A DNA stretch of 64,000 nucleotides, from assembly GCF_006770285.1 (NCBI RefSeq), contig NZ_CP017195.1:1-64000 (forward strand), in the 5' to 3' direction. Positions 55,601 through 63,323 of this stretch are shown in pieces. The notes under the pieces were generated by a model, which was not told the origin of the DNA, did no database searches, and was given only the letters and a program-made list of their open reading frames with translations. Every line of letters starts with the position of its first letter. The first letter of the stretch is position 1. A program made the position numbers and the translations under genes. This stretch comes from Lactococcus paracarnosus. GTDB taxonomy: Bacteria; Bacillota; Bacilli; Lactobacillales; Streptococcaceae.

Positions 55601-56916
55601 CAACCAAGGCAATTCGCTTACAAGCGATAGCTAAGGATATAAAAAAACATGCAGCGCTTGTTCCTTTACCTGAGGGTAGGGTTCCTGTCAATACAGGCAG
55701 TACGTCCGATTCAAGGACAGGTAAGGTCGCATTCTATCCGATGTTAGCTGTCGGGGAAGTCAATCGAACCAATAGCTTACTCGTCGATCAAATTGCAGTA
55801 GATAATAAAAAAGCGCAAGATAGCCAGCTGAATCTATACAGCTATCTTAATCCAGAAGAGTTATCTGAAGACCTTGTCCCAGAGTTATTTGCCTTTAGTG
55901 CATGGGGAGATGATATCTCGTCACTGGGTAAAGATATCCCACCGACTTTTCAGCCAGTGAAAAATGTTACCACTGGTGATGATGCAAACCCCGTTATCGC
56001 TGTTGAGAATAATGCATCATGGACTGGCCTACGGATGCCGTCCACAGAAAGTAGATACCATGACACCATCTTCAAGGAAGCCCCCACGCTTAAGCTAGAG
56101 CGTGTTGTCCCAACAGAACTAGCTATCATACTAGCTAAAAAAGGAAGTGGGGATGTTGGTGCAATAGATTTAAGTAAAGAACAAGTTGTCGTCTATCAGA
56201 TGAAACTAAGCAATCCGATGCTTTCAAGATTCCCTAATCAACTGTTTACAAGTTATAGTGCAACGTTTGAAATTACTGGTAATGCTGAAATTTTTGATGC
56301 CTATGGCGGGATTACCCTCCCTAGTGGAGTGAGTGAAACACATACGGATAAGCGCATTACGTTTACAAGTAAGCGTAATGCTGACTTGGGTGTTGCCCTT
56401 GAAATCCCCATTTTAGTGAGTGACAACTTTACGATAAAGGCTGTAGCATCAGCTCGTACGGCACAAGAGAAGACGCTTGCTATGCCTAGAGGTAGTTGGG
56501 ATGAAAAGGATGAATCTCATAACTTCGCGAGTGATGGATTTACACCAGGTTTACAAGTGCCAAATGCCGAAGATCAAACTTATCCTGAATACTATCGCCT
56601 CTTAAGTTCTCCGGAAAAGCTTTTGTCTGTGACGACAACTAGAACACCAATAGGTGCTAAAAATCCAGTCTATCTATCAATTATGGATAGCAAGTTAACA
56701 GTCTACTATCGAACACTTAAGCAGGGATCGGATATGAAAATAACTGTTGATGGCAAAGCGTTGACATCATTTAAGGTTGATAATAGTGATATTGAACAGT
56801 CAAAACCACTTAATTTCAAGATAAATGGCACTCGACATATTGTAGAAGTAACCTATGTATTAGCAGATGGCACGAAACAAACAGTGACTTGGAAAAATCC
56901 TAAGATTAGTAACTGA
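52618..56916 (+). CDS. Giant membrane-anchored beta-helix surface protein (adhesin-like)
   Basis: 1432 residues. One N-terminal membrane segment (about 9-31, MQILGGLLVVACLSIFLLP) is followed by an all-extracellular region. Residues about 215-760 look like a pectate-lyase-like right-handed beta-helix of the adhesive type (repeating short strands with Gly/Asn turns, e.g. GGVINSANIKIV, AGAVYIIGSN, GLRFFGSDNAFYISGG). Beta-rich domains follow. There is no LPXTG, WxL or choline-binding end (C-terminus VTWKNPKISN), so it is held by the N-terminal helix or by partners. It follows the pseudopilin/PilO-like genes and is probably part of the same surface structure. Confidence 0.75.
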   Translation: MISKKSLMQILGGLLVVACLSIFLLPKLYYAVIDSGKNRYTLSAPELDFEKMGMEGVMLTVAVDHPQKETIVITSNGSDKRNWLGGDNIEQFFSSEHPELSEQVELLENGIKLKLKASARKVTLKIPVAITESTTANFAVRRGKRSIAREKMTFIQTDGPVMKEGQVSSESKIPFSPTTNADRPDKLSGLTFGKTSPVFARGSFSRERAPEITTMAYPSGSGAFTATASVANYKELLAAVANTAISRIEFKNDIIADMGQPNILSRDLVIDGKGFLFSVTSLKNKDVFRLGNVRSANQVQFMLANMRVDYSDANRGKTLIGVTNGATDIWQVTLEDIQSEGLSTNHGRLVYNNSGLTILTGNINWQSATSNEVSDDDAKGGVINSANIKIVKTDDGREPIINMTANRTLLRTYKVNQNDSTSLVVEGGIVNLHSVNAQAIFMNIQTSRAAAIFHVKGQNTRLNATASGGSSKALAGAVYIIGSNITGKSYTRIEDGAQVFIHSMDNIKNGVSGAAFINEVSKGGVFYLTGKGTKMTCMADTASNPINASFRFRLVGKQTFRMSDKAELKIVRNSGRTSGLRFFGSDNAFYISGGAKVLIDNLGKGDNRPSNGGDGNGRQGIQYPGDGDGTSIFDLRGKGSDIAVNARYGPALEGSSGAFKFFAGNQASISFIGRTASERAGGLMLPNNSLSITLDTPYFYEFRNNRASGGSWLSGGNSRSVFTAKNTELEVWKKGVNVNLDGPSSNSWTRMDYKLERAGLSKITSTSNPSFNSSTYGKASDYAKVSGGSLEAEIDSIRQPTNADKRIFGRAVVPATYDGINGTGEKRAAYTNEVWVTLKLYRLKFKPGVTSVQRDPITSIVDFAKTYDVVTYEKEVPTIGHKNTTTGADGKRDGVQQFGEPQTYGVFEWDLSKDSQIKEDSFLWAGEYVEVINVRRGGKAPNKDYDIVSSQEKFVNKGRYVFNVRPVEVTTDSLIEGHIDPTLDLASSKSSISDATKAIRLQAIAKDIKKHAALVPLPEGRVPVNTGSTSDSRTGKVAFYPMLAVGEVNRTNSLLVDQIAVDNKKAQDSQLNLYSYLNPEELSEDLVPELFAFSAWGDDISSLGKDIPPTFQPVKNVTTGDDANPVIAVENNASWTGLRMPSTESRYHDTIFKEAPTLKLERVVPTELAIILAKKGSGDVGAIDLSKEQVVVYQMKLSNPMLSRFPNQLFTSYSATFEITGNAEIFDAYGGITLPSGVSETHTDKRITFTSKRNADLGVALEIPILVSDNFTIKAVASARTAQEKTLAMPRGSWDEKDESHNFASDGFTPGLQVPNAEDQTYPEYYRLLSSPEKLLSVTTTRTPIGAKNPVYLSIMDSKLTVYYRTLKQGSDMKITVDGKALTSFKVDNSDIEQSKPLNFKINGTRHIVEVTYVLADGTKQTVTWKNPKISN

Positions 56917-56958
56917 TAGAACTCGTAGCTAGGTAGTATAACTTGGAAAAATCCTAAG
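56887..56958 (+). repeat. 18-bp direct repeat: gene end and stub of a second copy
   Basis: ACTTGGAAAAATCCTAAG occurs at 56887-56904, inside the last codons of the giant gene, and at 56941-56958 just downstream. The second copy, read in the same way, gives TWKNPKLATE and a stop, i.e. the tail of a paralogous gene. Confidence 0.75.
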
Positions 56959-57044
56959 TTAGCCACTGAGTGACAGTGGTTAAGTATGAACGAAAAAAAG
57001 TTAAGGAATTGCTTTCCCCCATAGCAGCAATATAGGGAACCAAA

Positions 57045-57073
57045 AAACGTCTACTTATTTAGCAGACGTCTTT
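57045..57073. terminator. Terminator between the surface-protein locus and azoR
   Basis: ACGTCTAC/GCAGACGT arms with flanking A- and T-runs, between convergent genes. Confidence 0.75.
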
Positions 57074-57099
57074 GGGTTGTTTTGAAAGGTAGTGCAAAA

Positions 57100-58072
<973 letters not shown>

Positions 58073-59263
58073 TTATAATGCTTTTAGGATATTACCGAAC
58101 TTTTCGGCAGTATCTTTTTTCTTATCCTCGGCAAGATGACTGTAAGTGTTCATAGTAATAGAGTAATCAGCATGACCTAACCTTAACTGTATTTCTTTAG
58201 GGTTGACATCGGCATTCATTAATAAGCTGGCATGAGTGTGTCTGAAACCATGAAAGCCTATATTAGGTACATTAGCAAGTCTAAAATGTTTTTGTAAAAT
58301 CACAAGTTCATTCGCATAGGTAATTGTATGTTTTAGGTTTTCAAATACTAAACTATCTTTCAAAGTGATCACTCTATTGTTTTGAATTTTTTTCCATGAT
58401 TTAAGCAGTATCAAGGTAGAAGTATCAAGAGTTACAATTCTATTGCTTTCTTTGGTTTTTGCGCCTTTTTGAATACGTTCGGCTTTATTCATAGTTTGAA
58501 CGATTGTTTTATTTACCGAGACATTCGCATTGTTAAAATCAATATCAGACCAAGACAGGGCCAAACACTCACCTATACGTAAACCAGTGGCAAGTAAGAA
58601 ACGATACAGTGTAACATGTCGCTGGTTGCTTGTTGTATATGCCAAGTTGTCCAGGTAAGATAGAAAAGTCTTTAATTCAGTATTGTCAAAATACTTGATT
58701 TTATTAGTTGTCCTAGATTTTAGTTTAGGCGGTATCACGTTTATAGCTGGATTACTTTCGATCGCACCTAGTTGCATGCCATAGTCTAATATGCGCTTGA
58801 TATAGTTAAGCAACATTTTATAGTCTTTGCACTTTCCTTTTTCTCGTTTACCCTCTTTGATAGGGCTTGTATTAGCGTTTTTAGCCCACTGATTGACAAT
58901 ACCTTGCAATAACACTGGGTTTATCTTATTAAGCTGATACGAGCCAAGAGCAGGCAATATATAGACTTTTAAGAAGTTATTAGCTACCCTTATACTATTA
59001 GCTTTTACAGTCAGCCTATAGCTATCAAACCAACTCATAGCAAGCGCATTAAAATTATTAAAGACAACTTTTTCCCTTGCAATAGTAGAACCATTGCTGA
59101 TAAACTTATTTATAGCTTGATTAGCTTTTATCTCGCACATTTTACGAGTTTTAGCAGTAGCGGTAGTTTGCACTTTCTTACCAGTCAAACTATCCACACC
59201 TAGATATATATTAGTTCGATACTTAACTGTACCGTCTTTTTTTGTGACTTTTTTTATATTCAT
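58073..59263 (-). CDS. int: Tyrosine recombinase (phage-type integrase) of element 2
   Basis: 396 residues: N-terminal AP2-like arm-binding domain (KKDGTVKYRTNIYLGVD), SAM-like core-binding domain (about 75-170) and catalytic domain with all main residues: Arg in ATGLRIGEC, His and Arg in FHGFRHTHAS, His in LGHADYSI and Tyr in MNTYSHL. Not closely related to the integrase at 13706. GGAGA lies before the ATG at 59261-59263, preferred over 59332. The 3' end faces the element border. Confidence 0.93.
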   Translation of the reverse strand: MNIKKVTKKDGTVKYRTNIYLGVDSLTGKKVQTTATAKTRKMCEIKANQAINKFISNGSTIAREKVVFNNFNALAMSWFDSYRLTVKANSIRVANNFLKVYILPALGSYQLNKINPVLLQGIVNQWAKNANTSPIKEGKREKGKCKDYKMLLNYIKRILDYGMQLGAIESNPAINVIPPKLKSRTTNKIKYFDNTELKTFLSYLDNLAYTTSNQRHVTLYRFLLATGLRIGECLALSWSDIDFNNANVSVNKTIVQTMNKAERIQKGAKTKESNRIVTLDTSTLILLKSWKKIQNNRVITLKDSLVFENLKHTITYANELVILQKHFRLANVPNIGFHGFRHTHASLLMNADVNPKEIQLRLGHADYSITMNTYSHLAEDKKKDTAEKFGNILKAL

Positions 59264-59395
59264 GTTCTCTCCAGTTCTATTGTCAGGCAAGGCAATTAAG
59301 GTATGAGAAATGAAATATAGTATATAGCACATAAAAGTTAACCAGTTTACTAGTTGTTTATATAGGTAAATTTATATTAATATAGTATTATTTAA

Positions 59396-59502
59396 GGTAA
59401 CAAGGTAACAAAAGAGTATAAAGCTATATATAGAAAGGGGTTAGAGCGTTACCGTTCTGAAAAAGTAGTGTAACGCAAGGGTAACACGGTAACAGGGTAA
59501 TC
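59396..59502. repeat. Iterated GGTAACA sites with 8-bp period
   Basis: GGTAACA at 59396, 59404, 59480 and 59488 and a variant GGTAATC at 59496; inverted GTTACC at 59448-59453. The 8-base steps within both groups suggest phased protein binding upstream of the integrase gene. Confidence 0.6.
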
Positions 59503-60100
59503 AAATTATTTTAATACCTAGTAATCTAGCGAAAAAAGCAGATTGCGAAGCATTAATTTTAATTCCATTAACCTGGTCTAAGGTAACCTCAATATCATCA
59601 AATTCACTATTTGAAAAATCTATACCTTTTAGGCTAGTACCCCAAAAGTTGGCTAAGTTAATATTAGTATTTCTAAATTCAACCTTAGATAATGAGCAGG
59701 TTTGAAAAAGACTTTCTGTCAATTCACAATTTAAAAAAGTGACTTGTTTTAAAGTGCTATCAGAAAAATTAACATAGTTCATATTGGAATTATCAAATTT
59801 AATATTTTTAAAGTAAGCACCAATCAAATTTGTTCCAAAAAACTTACACTGTGTAAATTCACAGTCATAGAACCTTGCTTTTGATAAATCAATATTAGAC
59901 AGGTCACAACTAATAAATATACATTTTGTAAACTCCAGTTCACCCAACTCAGCATGTTCAAAACTTATTTTATCGAATTGTGATTGACTGAAATAAAGAT
60001 TTTCTGTAACTTCGATTACTTCATCAACTAATTTGGTTTGATAGATTTCATTATCTTGAATATCATTAAAAAATTGTTGCTGTAAATTATTTAATTCCAT
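59501..60100 (-). CDS. Pentapeptide-repeat protein
   Basis: 199 residues, most of them in tandem pentapeptides of A(D/N)LXX style (e.g. FISCDLSNIDLSKARFYDC, NLIGAYFKNIKFD), which fold as a right-handed quadrilateral helix. Known members include topoisomerase-protecting Qnr/MfpA-like proteins and many of unknown role. The start at 60098-60100 follows GAGGTG. It could be an accessory cargo gene of the element, perhaps anti-phage or resistance related, but nothing in the sequence settles it. Confidence 0.85.
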   Translation of the reverse strand: MELNNLQQQFFNDIQDNEIYQTKLVDEVIEVTENLYFSQSQFDKISFEHAELGELEFTKCIFISCDLSNIDLSKARFYDCEFTQCKFFGTNLIGAYFKNIKFDNSNMNYVNFSDSTLKQVTFLNCELTESLFQTCSLSKVEFRNTNINLANFWGTSLKGIDFSNSEFDDIEVTLDQVNGIKINASQSAFFARLLGIKII

Positions 60101-60163
60101 TTTCACACCTCTTTTTTTATCATGCATATATACTATTGTAATTTTTTGTAATTTTTTATTTAA

Positions 60164-60259
60164 TTATTTAAACAACATAGGCACAAGTAAAACAGCTATT
60201 ACACCTAAAATAGTCACTATTATAACTTTAGCCATTGCTTTTTTATCTTTAGTTGTCAT
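60164..60259 (-). CDS. 31-residue single-helix membrane peptide
   Basis: Encodes MTTKDKKAMAK followed by one hydrophobic helix (VIIVTILGVIAVLLVPMLF) and a final Lys. AAGGAG lies 7 bases before the ATG at 60257-60259, which supports translation. Not recognised; such peptides may be small toxins or membrane regulators. Confidence 0.55.
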   Translation of the reverse strand: MTTKDKKAMAKVIIVTILGVIAVLLVPMLFK

Positions 60260-60312
60260 TTATTTTCTCCTTGCTATTAAAATTATAATCACGTAAAATA
60301 ACGTTTTGTATC

Positions 60313-60471
60313 TTATTTAGTTCTAACTAGTGTCAGCGTTTTTTTATCAACTACCCTAGATTGACCATCATTTAGCAGTACAACATAACTATTCTTTAAA
60401 TATGATTCATCCCCTCTAATTACAGTGGCAGTCTGTCCGTCTGATAATGTGATAACGTCATCTCTATTCAT
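60313..60471 (-). CDS. Small hypothetical protein, 52 residues
   Basis: Beta-rich small protein (MNRDDVITLSDGQTATVIRG and LLNDGQSRVVDKKTLTLV). AAGGAGA lies 7 bases before the ATG at 60469-60471, which is preferred over 60510. Function unknown. Confidence 0.6.
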   Translation of the reverse strand: MNRDDVITLSDGQTATVIRGDESYLKNSYVVLLNDGQSRVVDKKTLTLVRTK

Positions 60472-60556
60472 GATTTTATCTCCTTTGGTATATATAGTTT
60501 TATAGTACACTCCATTTTTAGAGTGTACTATTTATTTAGTGAGGTTTTGCCAATTT

Positions 60557-61044
60557 TTACCTAGGGATCATAAGGTGGCAAGGTTCAGGTTCAGGGATAG
60601 TGAATTTAGTTGTTGACTTTTGATGACTTTGATATTCAGAACTTTTTTTCGGCGTGACCGTTGTAGGCAATTCATTGTAAGCGCCTCTAATTGTTTTCTC
60701 GCCTTTTACGACTTGTTCATACAGTTCTGGGGATTCTCTTTTTTAACCTTTTTCATACGCTGAACAGTTGCTGTGCTTGAGTTTGCCAATTCAGCTAATT
60801 TTGAATTTGTTTCTTTACCATCCCCGTTCACATCCTTGGATTGTAACGGACGAGTTCCCTTTTTCAATCCGCTCAATTGACGTTCTTTCGCTTGACCTAC
60901 AATCTCATCAATCAAGTCACTACTGCGTAAGATAATGTCAATACCTTGAGCCGATGTTAAACTCCTACGTTCAATCGCTGTATCACGTACAAAGTTAATT
61001 GATTGAGACTTATCAAAATCATGGACGATACACTCAATCTGCAT
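60557..61044 (-). pseudogene. ParB-like DNA-binding protein relic, truncated and frameshifted
   Basis: An open frame 60706-61044 contains RDTAIERRSLTSAQG and an HTH-like ETNSKLAELANSSTATVQRM, like the HTH part of element-borne ParB-like proteins. After KKENP it shifts frame at a CCCC run; the other frame continues with ELYEQVVKGEKTIRGAYNEL, the expected family tail, to a stop at 60557-60559. The N-terminal nuclease-like domain is missing. So the gene is broken at both ends. Confidence 0.65.
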
Positions 61045-61096
61045 CTCATCAATATGTTTAGCTTATTCTCTTTTTAAGAATTGTACATAAAACTAA

Positions 61097-61324
61097 TTAT
61101 AATTTTATTCTTGTATCAATCTTTTTAGTAAATTCTTGTAATAGATTGAGGTTTGACATTATATCTTCGTTATCTAAATATCGTAAAGCGTCAAAATATG
61201 CATCAATAAAATCTTCTAAAGAATAAAGTTTTTCTAGTATATTATCTGATGTTTCTGTGATTTTTTTATTTTTTGATACTTTATGATTGTCATTATCATA
61301 GGAATCTTGGTAAAAAAATTTCAT
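61097..61324 (-). CDS. Hypothetical protein, 75 residues
   Basis: Acidic, helical, with no known motif; ends near KKIDTRIKL. No strong ribosome site. It is divergent from the replication-module genes starting at 61342, so it could be a small regulator of them. Confidence 0.4.
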   Translation of the reverse strand: MKFFYQDSYDNDNHKVSKNKKITETSDNILEKLYSLEDFIDAYFDALRYLDNEDIMSNLNLLQEFTKKIDTRIKL

Positions 61325-61341
61325 AGTATCTGTAATGAGAA

Positions 61342-61671
61342 ATGAAACTTAAAGATTTACAGGTATTAGACCAAAATATTATTAAGGCACTGTCTAGCCA
61401 TAAGGGCATTGATCGCGCTATACAAGGCAAAATGTTGGCGCAGTCTTTGAATATCGACTTACGGACGTTACAGTCGAGGATTGAGGGCTTGCAAAAGAAA
61501 CACTGTGCTATCGGGTCAATTGATGGACTAGGGTATTTTATCCCATTAAATGAAGATGAACGCAGGGCAGGGATCATCAAGAAGCAACGCTCAGGTATCA
61601 CGATTAACAACGCAGTGAATGGTTATATTTTAGCTGAATTGAATTGGATAGACCAATTAGTTGAGGGGTAG
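61342..61671 (+). CDS. Winged-helix-like DNA-binding protein
   Basis: 109 residues. The first 70 residues resemble a winged helix: IDRAIQGKMLAQSLNIDLRT as HTH, then a beta-wing HCAIGSIDGLGYFIP. This is typical of small DNA-binding proteins that precede primase genes in lactococcal and streptococcal phages and islands. The downstream primase starts five bases later. Confidence 0.65.
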   Translation: MKLKDLQVLDQNIIKALSSHKGIDRAIQGKMLAQSLNIDLRTLQSRIEGLQKKHCAIGSIDGLGYFIPLNEDERRAGIIKKQRSGITINNAVNGYILAELNWIDQLVEG

Positions 61672-61675
61672 AACT

Positions 61676-62458
61676 ATGACACCAAAAGAACAAGCCTTAT
61701 TTTGTATAAGCCAAGGTATTCATGTTATCGCAGGGTACCCAGCAGGCAAGAGTGAACGGGCTATTTTAAAAGGAACGGCAGAGGGTACGTTAAGCAGTGA
61801 CTTAGCTTGTAGCTGGTTTGATGAAATACCTAACAGGAATATTCTGATAAACCTAAAAAATAGTGGTCTAATCTGCATCGATTTAGACCAACACAAGGAC
61901 GGTCAAAACGGTGTGAAAGCATTTAATGCTTTATGGCAAACTCACAATAAAGATAAGCCGTTAAACACTTATGTTGAAAAGACACCAACTGGTGCTGGTG
62001 TGCATATTTTCTTTAAAGTACCGACTGAGACATTTACTAGACCGATTGTAAGCGAGTTGATGGACGGTGTGGAGATTAAAACACACTTTACACCTATTTA
62101 CCCAAGTAAGCGAACTGATGGCGATTATCAGCCTTTTAATAGTGATGATACCCTAGCAAATGTTGCGGATTGTCCAAGCTGGTTACTTGATATGATCCAC
62201 AAGCCACCTAAACGGCAAGTAGCATCTAAATTAGGTAAACGCACTTATAGTACTGAAATGTGGGAGCTGTTTAATAGTGGCGCAAGTGAGGGTAAACGTA
62301 ACATCGATACTAACAAGGTCTTACATTATTGGCGCAAGATTGGTATAGAGCCTAGTGCTTGTATGGACTTATTACAGGCTTTCAATACTAAAACTAGTCC
62401 GCCCTTAGATGACAAGGAGCTAACCGCAATATGGAAAAGTGTATTTAAGATGGTATAG
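61676..62458 (+). CDS. Prim-Pol domain DNA primase/polymerase (island replication protein)
   Basis: 260 residues with an archaeo-eukaryotic-type Prim-Pol domain: GIHVIAGYPAGK, the metal-binding ICIDLDQHKDG, TPTGAGVHIFFK and the segment GVEIKTHFTPIYPS. A PriCT-like C-terminus follows (EGKRNIDTNKVLHYW; PPLDDKELTAIWKSV). There is no helicase domain. GAGGGG precedes the ATG at 61676. It likely starts replication of the element with the downstream genes. Confidence 0.88.
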   Translation: MTPKEQALFCISQGIHVIAGYPAGKSERAILKGTAEGTLSSDLACSWFDEIPNRNILINLKNSGLICIDLDQHKDGQNGVKAFNALWQTHNKDKPLNTYVEKTPTGAGVHIFFKVPTETFTRPIVSELMDGVEIKTHFTPIYPSKRTDGDYQPFNSDDTLANVADCPSWLLDMIHKPPKRQVASKLGKRTYSTEMWELFNSGASEGKRNIDTNKVLHYWRKIGIEPSACMDLLQAFNTKTSPPLDDKELTAIWKSVFKMV

Positions 62459-62468
62459 AAAGGATTTA

Positions 62469-62699
62469 ATGACATCAAAACAATTAAGTGACCTCGTCGC
62501 AGAGACACCTCAAGAGCTGATTAGAGCCAAGAAACCTAAGGTAGATGATTTTACACAGGTTGATGAGGACGGGGCTAAGACGGTCAATACAGACGATTTT
62601 AAACAAGCATTAGCTGATTGGGCAGATAAAGAGCAAGAATTTATCAGAGACCCTCAATATATTAAAGAAAAAACGGGAACACTAAATGTATCAAAGTAA
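62469..62699 (+). CDS. Small hypothetical protein, 76 residues
   Basis: Acidic, no recognised family (MTSKQLSDLVAETPQELIRA; DWADKEQEFIRDPQYI). Follows the primase by 10 bases with GAAAGGA as ribosome site and overlaps the next gene by 14 bases. Part of the replication operon. Confidence 0.6.
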   Translation: MTSKQLSDLVAETPQELIRAKKPKVDDFTQVDEDGAKTVNTDDFKQALADWADKEQEFIRDPQYIKEKTGTLNVSK

Positions 62700-62994
62700 A
62701 ATAGTTAAGATTGAAAATGCTCCTTTACTCAATAACGCTGAACGTGATGAAGTCCAAAAAGAAGTGTTATTAATCGCTGATAGGAATAGAGCGGAACAAT
62801 TTCAAGAAGCCAAGGTATTACTGGATAAAATCAAAACTATTTCAGATAATTCACTTGAGTTGAAAGAAAAAACTAATGATATTCTTAAGCAGATTGGCGC
62901 AAACAGTTACACCAAAGATATGGTTATAGGGTTTTTGAAACAAGTGTCAAACGTTCCTATGTTTAATATTGTAATGAAAGAGGGCAAAAAATAA
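62686..62994 (+). CDS. Hypothetical protein, 102 residues
   Basis: Mostly helical and charged, no recognised domain. It overlaps the preceding gene by 14 bases and the following gene by one base (TAATG), so translation is coupled. It may be a replication accessory protein. Confidence 0.6.
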   Translation: MYQSKIVKIENAPLLNNAERDEVQKEVLLIADRNRAEQFQEAKVLLDKIKTISDNSLELKEKTNDILKQIGANSYTKDMVIGFLKQVSNVPMFNIVMKEGKK

Positions 62995-63323
62995 TGGCAG
63001 ATAATTGGATTGATGACACCTACAAACGTGCTGAGATTGAACGCAGGGAGCGAGAAGATGCTAACAGACAGCAGAGCAAAGAGTTCTTTGATGGTTTAAA
63101 GAATAAGGCTGAATCTGAACGTGCTGAGATGGAAGAACTCCAACGCAAAACAGCGCAGAAAATACATCACGACAACTCAGTTAAACGTGACAAAGAACTT
63201 AATGAAGCCAAGCAAAAAGCTATGCAACAAGTCCAGTCCGAATATGAAAGCAAGCACGGAGTCAACTCTGATAAGACAGACGGAATCAATCAAGCATGGA
63301 GCAACTTAGCAAAAGGTTTATAA
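62994..63323 (+). CDS. Hypothetical coiled-coil protein, 109 residues
   Basis: Very rich in Glu, Lys, Arg and Gln with strong heptad-like helices (RAEIERREREDANRQQ; SERAEMEELQRKTAQK), resembling helicase-loader or scaffold-like coiled-coil proteins but unassigned. It is the last gene of the operon. Confidence 0.6.
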   Translation: MADNWIDDTYKRAEIERREREDANRQQSKEFFDGLKNKAESERAEMEELQRKTAQKIHHDNSVKRDKELNEAKQKAMQQVQSEYESKHGVNSDKTDGINQAWSNLAKGL

